A stretch of DNA of 64,000 bases from Acanthamoeba castellanii str. Neff (taxonomy: Eukaryota; Discosea; Longamoebia; Acanthamoebidae), in NCBI RefSeq assembly GCF_000313135.1, contig NW_004457549.1, forward strand, positions 48,629 to 112,628, written 5' to 3'. The notes under the pieces were generated by a model. The model saw only the letters and a program-made list of their open reading frames with translations, made no database searches and was not told where the DNA came from. Position 1 is the first letter of the stretch, and every line of letters starts with the position of its first letter. Below, in pieces: positions 23,556-36,304 of this stretch. Position numbers and translations under genes: made by a program.

Positions 23556-24717
23556 CGTAAGCCGTGCCTCGTCAGCTGCTCCTCCCTCGCCGCCTCCTCG
23601 TGCGTCTTCGCTTCGTTCGCCCCCCGTCCTGAAGAAGCTGCCCTGGTGCAGGCCACCAACGTCAAAGGTAAATAAATAGGAACAGAACAAATAAATAAAT
23701 AAATAAATAAGAATAGAGGAAGTGGAATACAACACAACAAGGGGAGAGCAACACAAGAGGAAGAGATGGTGAAGGAAGTGGCAGAAGAAAGGGGTGAGGT
23801 GGTGAAACCAACCACCAGCACCACAGGTATGTCAAACACGCACGTGCGTTACTGCGGGCACCACGTGGAAGGCATATAAAATAATATTAAAATCCGATAC
23901 CGCAAAAAATAAATGTTAATCTTGCCACAATCCCGCAGCGGATCGGTTCAGGGCGCAAGAATTATAACTTTGACGAGTTTGGTTGTTAATCGGAAAAACC
24001 TAACGGATGAAGCGGGGAAAATGTGTACCGATTGAACAGACTGTAGGGCGGCCCTTTTGCTTGCGGTTAGGTGATGATGGAGGACTTGTTTGCCGCCTTC
24101 GCGAACCGACTCTTCTTCCGCTGGTGGTGTGGCGTGTCTGGGCGGTGCTGAACCGCAGAGAGCCGTCGCTTTTCGCTCTTTTTGGTGTTCTTCAGCTCAG
24201 ACCTTCTGTCCTCAACCTTCCTTCCTTTTGCTCCTTTGTCGGCCGAGTTAGTTCTGTTCGCTTTCTTCTCCTTGTCTGCAGTTGTGGGCTGTAACGCCCC
24301 AATTTGGTGGTGTTTGGTTGGGGCTGTATCTCGGTCGCGCGGAGTGGCTGATAAAATTACGGGCTGGTGGCTTGTGTGTTGGTGAGTCTTTGCCTTGGTG
24401 GTTCGATTTGTCTCGCTCTTCTTCTTCTTGCTACTTACTCCTTGTCTGATCTTGGGTTCCTTCGGCTTACGGGCACGCGTCTGCCGGCAACGGACGACCA
24501 AAGAAGTCGTGTCTGCCGGCAGGTGCCTCAGGTGTGGCGACGGTCAACTCCAAAACCAGCAAAATTCTCGATTTTATAAATAGAGTAAAGTTGGCCCGCA
24601 CATTCCCCAAATTCCGTGTAGCACTGTTTTTGGCGCGGATCAGACATGCAGACCGCCAGAATGAGCAGAGCAGAGCAGATCGAACACGTTTGTTGCGTGA
24701 CCGGTGGCAATACTTCA
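23556..24717. other. Intergenic region, no supported gene
   Basis: 1.16 kb between tandem minus-strand genes: the BTB promoter and the transporter 3' flank. An AT-rich aataaataaataaataaataag run occurs at 23685-23710. Frames at 24007-24294 (+) and 24067-24501 (-) overlap each other and look like low-complexity noise. Confidence 0.4.
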
Positions 24718-27700
24718 TCACGAGGCATTCACACTGAGGGTGGAAAGGTTGCCCGTCGAGTAGCGCAGGGAGGGATCGTCTTCGTCTGCGGCGGGGAGCA
24801 CGGCGTCGTCCTCCTCCCGGTTCACCGGCGGCGCCACTTCCTCGAGCGATTTGCCCTGCGCGGCACGACAGCAGACAAAATCAGAACCAGCGCAGCGATC
24901 GGTGCGGTCAACTTATGTTGCTCTTGCCGAGCTTTGGTCGCCGTTGGCCTGCACGCACATGCACAATTGCACACGCACACACGCCACATGTCGCCATGAA
25001 TGCACACGAGGTACCTCTGCATTGACGCCCAGGAAGAGCACCACAATTGCGGCGATCATCATGAGCCCGGCGCCGAGGAGGTAGCCGTAGAACAGATGCC
25101 ACCGGTCCTTGGAAGACACCAGCGAACCAAAGAGGGTTGGACCCACCAGACCTGCACGCAGCGCATGTCGTGTTAGGCCATGACCACGCGACGCAAGCAG
25201 AGTGGCATTGGGGCGACGTTGTACCTCCCACACCAGTGCCCAGGGAGTAGAAGATGGCGATCGACATGGCCCTGATCTCCAAGGGGAAGACCTGACCACG
25301 GCATGGTCAACCCGCGCTGCTCGAGGAGCGGAAGCAAGCAAAGCAAGCAAAGACGGCATGATATGGTACCTCGGCGATGGTGAGGTAGGCCGACGAAGAA
25401 CCGGCGGAGGAGAAGAAGAAAATGATGGACCAGCAGACGGTCTGCGTGACGGACGTGAGCCAGTCTTGTGTGAAAGCCACTCCGGTGATGATCTGCACCA
25501 GCGATCGTGTGAGCTTTCACGCGCAGACCACTGACCGGAGCACCGGAGAGTGTACCAGCAGGATGGCGGACACCATGTAGGTGATGAAGATCATGGGCTT
25601 TCGACCAACCGTATCGAACAATCGACCTGTTGAATGTTGTTGGCGTTCAGGCACAGTTTTTGGAGGGAAGCAGTGTGCCGCAGAGGAGACACATGGGATG
25701 TTCGTACCGATGGTCACGGACCCCAAGAAGTTGCCGAGAGCGAAGGGGATCAGGAAGAAGCCGATGTCGGCCGAGTCGACACCATAGAAGTCCGTGAGGA
25801 TCAGCGCGTAGGTGAAGAAAATCGCCTGCACGCGCCGCGAGTGACATGTGAAAGCTGCGTGAGCACGAGACAAATGGTTGGGTGACGAAGCAGAGAGGGA
25901 GGGCATCAACGCACGTTGTAGAAGAAGGCTTGCGAGATCATCTAAAAAAAGAGAGAAAGGGAGAGCCGCAGCGGTTAGTTACGCACATGCAGGGGAAACT
26001 CTTCGAAGATGTGACGACGAGGGGTGGTACCAGCGCGAGACTGAGGAATGCGCGTGAGAGATAGTTATTCAGGATTTCGCTTACGATTTGAGGGAAGCTG
26101 AGACCGCCGATCTTGAGGGTGAGCATCTGCAGGGGCATCTCCAGGGTGATGTTCTTCTGCCGCTCGATATTGGCCTCGATCCTCCTGACGATCTCTTCGG
26201 CCTCGTGCAGTCGATTATGAGTCATCAGCCACCTGTGTCGTGAGGAATTACACACGTTTGTCAGCGGCCAACGACTGGGGTAAGGAGCTGAGCTGAGCTG
26301 AGCTGAGATGTTCGGACCTGGGGCTCTCGGGAAGGAAGAGGCGGGTGATGATGATGAACAGGCAGATCACAGCGCCGATGCCAAAGGGCAAACGCCATCC
26401 CAGGTTGGTTGGGACGATCTCCTCGTCCAAGAAGAGGAGCGACGCCGTGGCACCGATAGCAGCACCTACGCACCAGCAATAAAAAAACAACCGCGGTAAA
26501 TATAAAAGGTGTTGACAGGAGACGGAGATAGGCGTGGTGCGGCCACGTACCCATCCAGTAGGACCCATTGATGGCGAGATCGACGATGCCACGCACGCGT
26601 GCGGGGATGAATTCGTTGATGGCGCTGTTCATCGCGCTGTATTCGCCGCCTGCATGTCGCCCGCAACGTGAAAAGAAAAAGGTGAGATCGCTGCTACTCT
26701 TGGCTGCCAGGGAGCGGAGTGACCGCACCGATGCCAAGGCCGGTAAAGAAATTGCAAACGAGGAAGCTGTAGTAGTCCCACGAAAAGGCGGTGGCGAAGC
26801 TGGAGCACAGGATGATGGCCGGCGTCACCACGAAGAACTTCTTTCGTCCGTACTTGTCTGTGCACAGCGCAACAGAAACAAGCTCTTGAGCCGCGCATCC
26901 GCCGAAGCTTTTGGGAGTGGGAAGGAATGAAGGAGCCCACGTACCGGCCAACCAACCGAACACAAGGGATCCGAAGACGGCTCCCGCTATGTACACTGTC
27001 CCGATGATGCCCACCTGCTGTGAAGAGATGCCCAAGGCCGCTGCGTTCGTCACAAATCAGACACAGCCAGTCATGTCAGCCATTACAAACGCCGCAGGTG
27101 ATAAGAGTCGCAGGTGTGTCGAGGCACTCCTCCACTCTGGTGCGTACATTGCTTCTTCAGAGTATCGCCGATAATGCCCACGGTTGTGACCTCGAGCCCG
27201 TCCAGCACCCACGAAATGCCCAGGGCCAAACACACCAGCCAGTGCCATCGACCCCACGGCAACCTGATCCCTCCCACCCACCACCACGACCCCCGAGCAC
27301 AGGTAGTCAGTACTCAGCGCCGCTCCTCCTCTCAGCTATGCGCGCGGCGGGCAGCTGCCGCAATGCTGCTGCCGTACCGATCCATGCGCGCAGGGATGTT
27401 TGTGCGTATGTGGAAGCCGGCTCGGGGTACAAGCCCTGGCAAGGCCTCGGCGTCCTGAAGTGTCCAAAAACGCGGCTGTCAGCACGAACGAGCTAGCGAG
27501 TACCAAAGAGGCAACGTTGACGTGAAGGAGGGAACAGCAGAGCAACGCCACGCGAACCTCGACTGCGCCGTGGTGGTGATGGGCCTCGCTGCCCAGCAGT
27601 AGGTCTTCGGAGGGTTCGACGTCGGACGTGCCGGCGTGCAGCTTCTGCCGCGCCCTGGCCTCGTCAGCTTCGGCGCGGTGGATGAAATCATCGCGCTTTA

Positions 27701-27779
27701 GGGTGTCGTCGTCTTCGTCCTCATTGTTTACGCTCAGGGCGGCCCACTTGTGGTGTTCGTCCCAGTTTCGATCAGACAT
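24718..27779 (-). CDS. MFS transporter of the sugar/metabolite (SP-like) type
   Basis: Twelve-helix secondary transporter predicted in the plasma or an endomembrane, importing or exporting a small organic solute by facilitated or proton-coupled movement. At least 12 small exons. Order from the N-terminus: acidic cytosolic head with [13 protein letters not shown]; first helix [32 protein letters not shown] then KYGRKKFF (the family's G-x3-D/G-R-R/K-G-R-R/K loop); [20 protein letters not shown] (typical of the SP/metabolite:H+ family); [21 protein letters not shown] (PESPRWL motif); long central cytosolic loop; [10 protein letters not shown] (second half of the loop motif); [23 protein letters not shown]. 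It ends in an acidic tail at 24718. Substrate cannot be read from the sequence; homologues include bacterial and plant inorganic or organic solute carriers. Confidence 0.88.
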
Positions 27780-28183
27780 GGTCTCCCTGTCGCAGCAAAA
27801 GTGAGCAAACCACAGACGAGGGGCATGACGCGTAAGGCTTGGGCAGTTACCTTTGGTAGCCTCCACAGAACGTGCGCAGTCAGTCTTGATGATTGCAATC
27901 CAACGTGAGGAGAAGATGGATTGAAGGTTGGTTGATTTATGCCGTGTATGCGTTGTGAGATTCTTGGGCAAGCGTGAAAGGCACGAGCCTTTGGTGGAAC
28001 GTGCCGTGATGGGTCGTCGCGCCATCGCCTCTTCGTCGAGCCGCCTCGCCGTGCCTTCCCTCTTCGTTCCTGCTGAAATTTCTGACTTTTTATTTATCTT
28101 TTTTCTATTTTTCCTTTTTGGAATTTTCATATTAGAAAATTATTAATTTTATTTCTCGCAGCCGAGCGGCCAAGTGGTGGCGT
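27780..28183. other. Intergenic region
   Basis: 404 bp between tandem minus-strand genes. It is AT-rich near 28085-28160 (the 3' flank of the mutase). No coding signal beyond a frame overlapping the transporter start. Confidence 0.4.
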
Positions 28184-30398
28184 TCAGGCTAGGTAGCTCT
28201 TGATGATGGGCATGACCTCGCTGCCGGGGAATCGACCGAGCGAACCACGGGCGGCATCGACCTCGGAGAAGTGGGGAATGCCATCGCTTTCGTCGTTTCC
28301 GCTGACCCGCGCGAGCGCCTCCTGCTCGGCCTGGGTCTCGCCGCCGGGGCTGGCGGCGAGCTTGGCCTGAAGAACGCGCCACACGTCCCGGACCCTGGCG
28401 ATGACGAACGGCACGGGCTCGCAGGAGTGGTCGCCGTAGAGGACTGGGGTGGAGTGGTCGCCAGTGAGGCACACGCTGAACTCGGTCTCGCCCTTGGCCT
28501 CCTCCTCGACGAGCTTGCCCACAATCAGGCTCAGCATCTCGTCGGTCTTACCAAGGAACTCCAGCTTGCGACTAATGCTCCTGTGTGTCGTGTAGAAGTT
28601 GTTTGAAGGGTTCAGCGACTGAATTGTGCGGTCGAACTGAGAGAGACCGTGGTGGTAGAACCGCCCATACCTGTCGTGACCGGCATCATCGACGGCCTTG
28701 ACGTGGACGAAACCAAAGTCGTAGTCCTGAGTGACGAGGGTGTGTACGCCGGTCCGGCCCTTGCTCAGTAGGTCCGTGTGGTAGTCACCCGTTGCTCCTG
28801 GGGCATCAACAATATCTAAAGAAGAGAGAGAGAGAGAGAGAGAAGAGGTAAGGAGCCAGCACTGAAGAAATAAAAGAACAACGGGGCCGATACCGATGCT
28901 CAGCGACATGCCGAGGCCCTTGATGATGCACGTAGGGGCTACCATGAAGGCCTTGAGGCCGTGCCTCTTTTCAAAAGCCTCCACCTAGGATGGAATGAAT
29001 CACTTTAGCAACATTGCTCTCGCGCTTATAAAAGGGATCAGAGAAGTATATACATCGTAAAGACCACCACAGCCTCGAAGAAGAATCAGGTTGGCCAAAT
29101 CCTTGCCCTCCTTCGCTCTAGTTTCGTTGATGGGGTGCTGGGTCAGCTTGTTGTGGATGGCAACCGAGAGAGCGTTCACAATCTGTGTTTCGAAAAAAAG
29201 AAACACGTGAAGGAGTGAGTGAGTGAACACAGCTGTAGCGTTCAGCAGGGCCAGCAACACTTACGTCACTTGTCCTCCTGGCCTCCTCCGAGTCCTCCAA
29301 CGGCGTGCACTTGACCAACGGAAGGCTAGCGCACAAGGAGCGAAGCAGAGGTCAACAAGAGGCAATGGTCACCAAGAGTTCTCTTTCGAACTGCAAACCG
29401 TACTTGTCCTTCAGGGGATCGGTGCCCGAGATCTGGTCGCTGAGGCCAGGACCACGGACACGTACGCCGCACCTGGTGGCCATACGTAGTGTAAGCGAAT
29501 CAAGGCAAGGCTTCACAGGATGCGCTACACTTGGTCGACAGGGATCAGTACCGGTGCTCTGTGGCATACTTGAAGTCCACCTGGTACTCGGGAAAGCCAG
29601 GAATCTCCCTGTGCCGTGTGTAAGTTGATCCTTTTTCCATCAAGCGCTCAGACTGGAGAAGCACGCGTACAGGTGGTTGAGATAGCTGCACAGGGGAGGA
29701 CCCAGGTCTTCGAAGTTGCGGTCGGCCCTCCGTGAGACGACGATGTTGGTCTTCGGGTCCAGCGTCGCGAAGTTGGACTGCAAATAAAGGTGAGGGTCGG
29801 GTCAGCACTACTATAGCAGTGCCGCTCCGCGATGCTGTGGTCAGGCTGAGTCGGTGTATGGCACAAGAAGGGAAGAAGTCACCTTGAAGGCGATATCGCC
29901 AGGCTTCATGAGCAGGCCTGCACCCATGGTCTCGAATGCACCACGCCCTCGATAGTACCTGCCGAGAGTGATCCGATTAACACCCGAAAAGCAGCGAGGG
30001 TATCGATAATATAAAAAAAATCAAACTACGTACGTGCGTGGCGGGTAGCCAAGGATCGACAGATGAGCAGTGTCGCTGCCGCATGCAAGGCCCACCTCCA
30101 CGGGGTCCATCAAGCCATTGCGACCCGCTGTGGCGAGGGCGTCCATGGCAGGAGTCACAGCGTGCTGCAGTGGGGTGCGATTGTTCAGTGCTGGGATCCC
30201 CACATCTCCCAATCCGTCCACCATAACAAAGAGAAATCTCTTCCTCTTGCCCTGCTGCATCCTCTCTGCCATGATCCTTGGTAGTTTTGCTGTCTCTGGA
30301 GAAACAGCACGGGCACCAGCGTCCTCATGTTTCAAATTCTTTATCAGCGCCGTTGTTTTCGATGCATAATTTAAAGAATTTATGATATTTTGCTGCAT
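28184..30398 (-). CDS. 2,3-bisphosphoglycerate-independent phosphoglycerate mutase, archaeal type (aPGAM)
   Basis: Interconverts 3- and 2-phosphoglycerate in glycolysis and gluconeogenesis in the cytosol; metal-dependent, alkaline-phosphatase superfamily. The N-terminal metal site is FLFVMVDGLGD. The nucleophile region is ACGSDTAHLSILGY. YYRGRGAFETMGAGLLMKPG and DIAFKSNFATLD are family blocks, as is TPLQHAVTPAMD. The distal metal site is FVHVKAVDDAGHD with VCLTGDHSTP. The gene has about ten exons, the stop at 28184-28186, and about 450 residues. Start at 30398 (MQQNIINSLNYASK) gives a basic, amphipathic-looking 40-residue extension; the Met at 30272 would give the canonical length. This is the archaeal/bacterial form, not the iPGM or dPGM of plants and animals, so lateral transfer or ancient retention is possible. 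Confidence 0.92.
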
Positions 30399-30676
30399 GT
30401 CTGTGGCGAAAAAAGAGGTCGCCAAAGATAGAAGGTGACCTACGTCATGTGGCCTTGCCCTGCGGTGGTGCCTTCGAACCTTCCCCGCCAAGCTGCACCA
30501 ACCGCATCTAATCTCTCACGCTCGCCGGCCTCGCGCGCCCTCAATTGCATCGTTGCTCTCTGACTTCGCCCTTGTCTTTCAATTTCGGCACGTGAGCGAA
30601 GTAACCGACCCACGGTGATTTTCAAGATTTTCAAGTCTTGCGAACGATCCCTAAAGCTGCAGAGCAAAGGACCAAG

Positions 30677-33475
30677 ATGCAAGAGCACAAGGTGCGGCTG
30701 CCTTTTGATCTATTCGGCCCTCATAAACACTGGCTCAATCGGCATCGCAGGAGGTGGCGGCAATTCAAGCAGAACCGGTAGCCGGCGATGTGGTACTTCC
30801 CCCCTTCCACTATCCTCAGCTCTGTTGCGAGGCGCACCTTCACCTTTTCACCTTCAGCTCCTCACCACTACGTTGCACCTTAACCACCACCCACAGGCGA
30901 GCCTCACGTCAAAGAAGAGCAAGAAGAAGGACAGGGAAGAGAGCACTACCGGCGACAGTGGGGTTGCCGGGAGCGAGAAAAAGAGCAAGGCCAAGAGCAA
31001 GAGCAAGAGCACCGACGGCAAGCCCCACAAAAGAGAGAAGGAAAAGAAGAAGGACAAAAGAGAGAAGACGACGACGGCGACGACGGAGGACAAGGTGAAG
31101 AGCCCGCGTGGCGAGAAAGCGAAGCACAAGAAAAAGAAGAAGAAAGAAAAGGAGGAGAAGGGCACCGTCGAAGAGGAGAAGGATAAGGCGGCGAGGAAGA
31201 AGAAGCGGAAGGAGGCCAAGGAGCGACGGAAGAGGGGACACGCATTCCTCCTTACCGATCTGCCCGTCGAAATCCAGCTGCTCGTCATGACCTTCCTCAC
31301 CGCGCCTGGCCTCTGCGCCGCATCTCTCGTTTGCAAAGAGGTGCGCCGTGTGTGCCATAGTGTTGCGTGCGTGTCGTGCGTGCGTTGTGTGCGTGTCGTG
31401 CGTCAGGTTATGTACGCTGACACTATTTCCTTTCTGCCTTCTCGGGATCAATACAAACCAGTGGTACCGCTTGACGATAGACGATCACATCTGGGGCCGC
31501 TTGTTCGCTTCCAAGTACCACAAAGCGTACCGGGAGAAGCTCGAAGCCCGAGCACACGCCGACGCTGAAGCCGGCGCGCCGCTCGCGCAGCCTAAGTGGA
31601 AAGAATGCTACGCACAACGTGAGGTACTACTCGCCGTCTCTTCTAGAAGAGGCTCCCCATCTGCGCTTGATCATCGTGCCTTCCACTCACCTCCCCCGAA
31701 CAGGCCAAAGATGAGAACTGGAGGAAGGGAAATTGCAAGGTGTCTGCGATTCAACTCACAGACATCGTCTATTGCCTCAATTTCAACGAAGACATAATCG
31801 GTACGGGCTCTAGGGAGATGCTCTTCCTTATAAGCGATGCTGTACTCACCTTCCGGGTTGCGGTTCCCCCTCTACAGTGGCTGCGCTGCGTGATGATATT
31901 GTCCGTGTGATCGACATCAACACCGGAAAGACAACCAAGCTGCTTCGCGGCCACAGGGGCTTTGTCGGTACGCAGTCGCCCTTCCCCCCGTCACAGAACC
32001 AATAATGCCCAGCTCGCACTGACTCCACGCGACTCTCCCCTAAATTTAGGAACGTGTGATTTCGATGACCGAATAATCGTAAGTGGTGCCCCAGCACCCC
32101 CTCGGACGTACTGGCGTGGTTGGTTGACCACGCTGGTGTCGATGTGCAGTTGTTGTTGTTGTTTCACTCATCACCGTTTTTCTTCTCTTTGCCAGTGCTC
32201 CGGCTCCTGGGACAAAACGATCAAAGGTGCGGACACGCATCCATCCCATTTCTCCGTCTCCTTTCACCTCTCTTGACCTTCCTAACCTGGGCTTTTCCAT
32301 AGTGTGGGATCTGGAAACGGCTCGACTCCTCAAGAATATCGACGCGCACCAATCTGAGGTGGTGGTGATCAAGTTTAAGGACAACACTCTCGTATCAGGC
32401 TCCGCGGACATCTCCATGAAGGTACTCGCCACACAGGGCGTCCACGTGCTGCTCGCTTGTGTCGTGGTGCTGACCTAATGTTTGCTTTTTCCTACAGATA
32501 TGGGATTTGGAGACGGGCATCAGCACCGCCACTTTGCGAGGCCACACCAAAGACGTCTGCACGCTCCAGTTCGACGAGACCAAGATCGTCTCGGGCTCCA
32601 AGGATGGCGCTATCAAGGTGGTGCATCGCTCCAGCTCATCTCAGCCATCTCTATTTTGATGGCACGCCACGAACTCACAATGGTTGCACGTGGTGGTCGT
32701 GGTGGGTGGTGGTGCAGTTGTGGGACATGCGATCGCAACAATGCGAGAACACCTTCATCGAGCACACCGACGGCGTATGGTCCATACAGTACGAAGACAA
32801 CGAACTCGTCTCCGCGTCGAGAGGTGCCTTACACTTCCTTATGGGCTTCCTCCTCTCCATTCCGACCAAGCTGACTCCTCTCGTGTGTTGCGGCACATGG
32901 CGTATGCAGACACCACGGTGAAGGTGTGGGACATGAGGGCAGGTAGGAGTAGGATGACACTACGAGGTGCGCACTTTACGACTGTGGTTTGCGCAGTGGT
33001 GCCCTCTTCTCCAAATTGGTGACTAATCGGTGAGTTCTCCTCGGCCGAGCAGGGCATACGGACAAAGTGCTTTCGATGATGTTCGACGAGTCCAAGATCG
33101 TGACGGGCGCAGAGGACTTCACAATCAGAGTACCTCCCCCGCCCCGACTCACCTTGTGCCGACCCTGTGAGCCAGCAAGCGCTGATCGGCGTGTGTTCTT
33201 CCCCGCAGGTATGGGACAGGCACACTGGTGATGCCTACGGCGTGCTGCCGATTGGTCACAAGGGTGCGCACCTCGGTCCTCGTTCCATGTTCCATTGCGC
33301 CACTGAAAAGTGCTGGCCAGTCGCTGACCATGAACTGGCGGGGAGCGCAGGCAAGGTGTGGACGCTCAAGTTCCACGATGCGGTGATGGTCTCGGGCTCA
33401 CACGACATGACGATCCGCATCACCCGCTTCGACAGGAAGCCCACGCCACTAGCTGCCTACGCCATCAAGAAGTAG
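30677..33475 (+). CDS. F-box/WD40 protein (SCF substrate-receptor type)
   Basis: Predicted adaptor of an SCF ubiquitin ligase: the F-box would bind Skp1 and the propeller would bind substrate. Short exon 1 (MQEHK) at 30677 splices in frame to 30897. Then come about 110 residues of Lys/Glu-rich low complexity (SKKSKKKDREEST, KKKKKKEKEEKGT). The F-box is FLLTDLPVEIQLLVMTFL with LCAASLVCKE and WYRLTIDDHIWGRLF. At least seven WD repeats follow, several with clear GH...WD signatures: IVSGSWDKTIKVWDLETARLL, LVSGSADISMKIWDLETGIS, IVSGSKDGAIKLWDMRSQQC, LVSASRDTTVKVWDMRAG, IVTGAEDFTIRVWDRHTG. The exon pattern roughly matches one repeat per exon. The stop is at 33473-33475. Fbw7/TrCP-like architecture; substrate unknown. 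Confidence 0.88.
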
Positions 33476-34539
33476 CGGGCAGCAGTTACAAAAGAACGAC
33501 AGATAATAAATAATAAATAAACACACCACTAATGAAAATATTTATAAATAACAAAATGATATTATTGTTGTTGGCGGAGAAAAGTGTCCCACAATGAAGA
33601 GAGACGAACCGGAGTACAAAGCGAGGAGGGGAGCAACGTGCACACTCGATAGTACGGAGGTTATCGAAGCCATTGCGGATGGACACGTCTGCAGGACGAC
33701 AGTGGTCAAAAGTTCTCCAATACTAAGCAAAGCGCGGTGTGCCTGCACTTGTTACCTTCTCCATGCTGCCACTGGTATCACTGGCAGCGGGGCCGTAACG
33801 AGGCCAAACAGCTTCTTCCTACCCAAACCTAAAACATAAAAAAAAACACTCCCTGGTCTCACACTTAAGAATTTCAACTTTTGATTTTATGCATGTCTGA
33901 GGACTATTGGACCATGATGACTTCTTGGAGGAGAAGGCCCTGGTCACCTTGCCCTTCTTGTTGATCCATTGCCTTTTCACCAAGGTTTGGCACACTGTCC
34001 ACCTCCCACTAATACAACCACATGCCCTTGCTGAGAGGGACTTGCACAATAAATCTCCACCCATTCTCCCCATCTGTGTGTTTGGAGATGATCACATGAA
34101 GATCTGGGGCCTGCACCATCAAAGTTGTGAGCCCATGTAAAGGCCTATTCCTGCTTTTTCCAGCCAAAAGTAGAGCAGAAAACTCCTTGGCCTAGGAGAT
34201 TTCTACTCTCTGCAGGAGGTTTCCTCTTTTGGGCCTTAGAGTTTTGTGTTCACCAACATGTGTTTCTTATTGCTTGGTCAGAGTAATTCACATTTTGGCC
34301 TGCCCACAACTTGGCCTCCCTGGGACCAGTTTTAGAAATGGGGACAATGGTGGAACTGGCCAAAAACTGGCAGTGCAAGTCGTGGTGGCGCCACAAAAGA
34401 AGACTGGGTCCCAGGGACAGTTTGGATCGCCAACAAAATGCAGTTGACCTATGGTGGAGATGGAGCAACAGCAATTTAAATTAGGGCAGGAGTGGCGTTG
34501 GGCTGGTTTACAACCATCAAACAACTTGCCCCATCCGCC
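33476..34539. other. Intergenic region containing a CpG-free block
   Basis: Begins with a 3' UTR-like AT-rich stretch (aataataaataaataaac). Then a roughly 580-bp block without any CpG (see separate entry), then about 160 bp before the secreted hydrolase start. One 77-codon frame (33907-34140) has no domain support. Confidence 0.45.
33801..34380. other. CpG-free block 2
   Basis: No CG dinucleotide in 580 consecutive bases, checked line by line, bounded by CG at 33799-33800 and 34381-34382. GC content is moderate (not simply AT-rich), so the absence of CpG is specific. TG/CA-rich. No repeat of the 9677-10435 block is visible by eye. Confidence 0.85.
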
Positions 34540-36249
34540 ATGTGTAAAGTTGTATCGCTTTTGCTGCTGGGGTTGATGGTCGTGGCTTGCCTGTGGTCCA
34601 CCAGTGATGCTGTGGTACAGGTCGCTCGGCGGAGCGACGACTTTGTGGGCACCATTGGGTTCAACACGCACTTTCACTACTCGAACATATGCTACAACGA
34701 GGGCTATGAAAGGTTCAAGGCGCTCTTCCTCGCCCTCGGTGCTCGCCACATCCGTGACAGCCTCCTCAACACAAGTACCCACCAACCTCTTCACTCCCTA
34801 TCTTGTTGTGGTTGTGGCTTGTTTGGGTGTTGCCTTACTGGCTGAGTCGACAGCTTGGAAAACGTACTACGATCGCCTGAACGAGATGGGGAGAGCCGGA
34901 GTGAAGAGCCAGCTGCTCGTAGACTACGATGTCCCTGCAGAACAGATCACCTCCCTGCCCTTGCGCGTGCTCGACTCGATGGAGCTCTACGAGGGACCCA
35001 ACGAACTTGACATTCGTCGCAATTTTGAGGGAGACTGGGCCACCACCCTGCAAAACTTCACCAAAGTCCTTTGGAACGTACCTACCCCTCGCCTTCGTTC
35101 TGTAAGTAGTCGCTTTCGCTCTTTCGCTATGGGAGCTAAAACCGGTGGGTGACCGGGGCAGGCGCACAACAACTCCTACCCGGTGGTCGGGCCCTCGCTG
35201 ACCAGCGAGGCGGCCTACACGAAGCTGGGCGACGTGAGCCAGTACGTCGACTTCGGAAACATGCACAATTACTTCAGCGGACGTCACCCGGGCACCAAGG
35301 GCTGGGGAGGTCCGAGCGCCGCAGGCTATTGCTGCTACGGCAGCATCGGCTTCAACATGAACGTCACGGCCCTCTCGAGCGGCGACAAGCCCATCGTGTC
35401 GTCGGAGACAGGTTACACCACCGGCTCCCCGCGGCCGTCGAAGAGCGGCCAGATCCCGTTCGACGTGCAGACCAAGTATGAGCTGCGCATGTTCGCCATG
35501 CAGTTCATCCGGGGCGTCGAGCGCACGCTTCACTACGAGTTCTGCGACTTCGCCGACGACCCGGGCATGTACGGCATCGTTGCGGTCGACCCCGAGGATC
35601 CCTCCAAGCTCACGCCCAAGCCGGCCTACCACGCTCTCTACAACCTCATCCGCCTTCTGGCCGACCCCGGCCCCGCCTTCACTCCCACTTCCCTGTCATA
35701 CGGTCAGCCCAGACCTCCTCCCCCCCATAATCTCCCCGCGATCTCATCATCACTCGTGTATGTGTGTGTGCGTGTGGTGACACAGAGGTGGCAGGAGCTC
35801 CTTCGTCGTTCCAGAGTTTGATTCTCCAGCGACGCGAGGGCACGTTCATGGTGCTGCTGTGGCTCGAGGAGGCCACTTGGCTGCTCCCGGCCAACAGCTC
35901 GGGCGTGTACGCCAACGTCACGTCAGCCGACGTCGCTGTCCGTCTGCCGGGCGGGCGCAACGCGTTCAGCGCCTCGGCCACGGTCTACAGGTTCAACCCG
36001 TCGTCGGGCTGCATGACCGCCACGGCCACCCGCCTGACCGCCGCCAACTCGAGCGCCAACGACCTCGTCACCCCGTCGCTCCAAGTCGACGACTCGATCC
36101 TCGTCCTCCAGCTGAACCCGACAACCAGCTCCGCCGGCGCCGTCTACAAACCGGCCGCCGACGCCAAACTCTGTCCGTCCGACGAACTCCCCTCCAGCGC
36201 GTCACGGCTCGCCTCGCCTTACGTGAAGTCGCTCATCTTTAACTGGTGA
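34540..36249 (+). CDS. Secreted clan GH-A-like glycoside hydrolase
   Basis: Four exons (34540-34774, 34854-35077, 35162-35702, 35786-36249) give 487 codons plus stop. The N-terminus is a signal peptide (VVSLLLLGLMVVACLWSTSDA), so the product should be secreted or lysosomal. The TIM-barrel part has FVGTIGFNTHFHY, ALGARHIRDSLL, then LYEGPNELD, where the NE pair fits the acid/base of clan GH-A. FGNMHNYFSGRHPG follows, then KPIVSSETGYTTG, where the Glu fits the nucleophile. HYEFCDFADDPGMYGIV and PKPAYHALYNLIRLLAD match the end of such barrels. The C-terminal roughly 150 residues are probably a beta-sandwich accessory domain (FMVLLWLEEATW). Substrate could be a plant, fungal or bacterial glycan; exact GH family not assigned. 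Confidence 0.75.
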
Positions 36250-36304
36250 ACGGAGAGCTAATGAACTGAGTTTGTTTGTTTGTTTTTTGTTGTTTTTTTG
36301 TTTT

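Noticed and set aside
22560..23675. 371-codon plus-strand Arg-rich frame
   Set aside because: Antisense of the low-complexity first exon of the BTB gene.
33907..34140. 77-codon frame in the CpG-free block
   Set aside because: No domain, no splice context, composition matches surrounding non-coding block.
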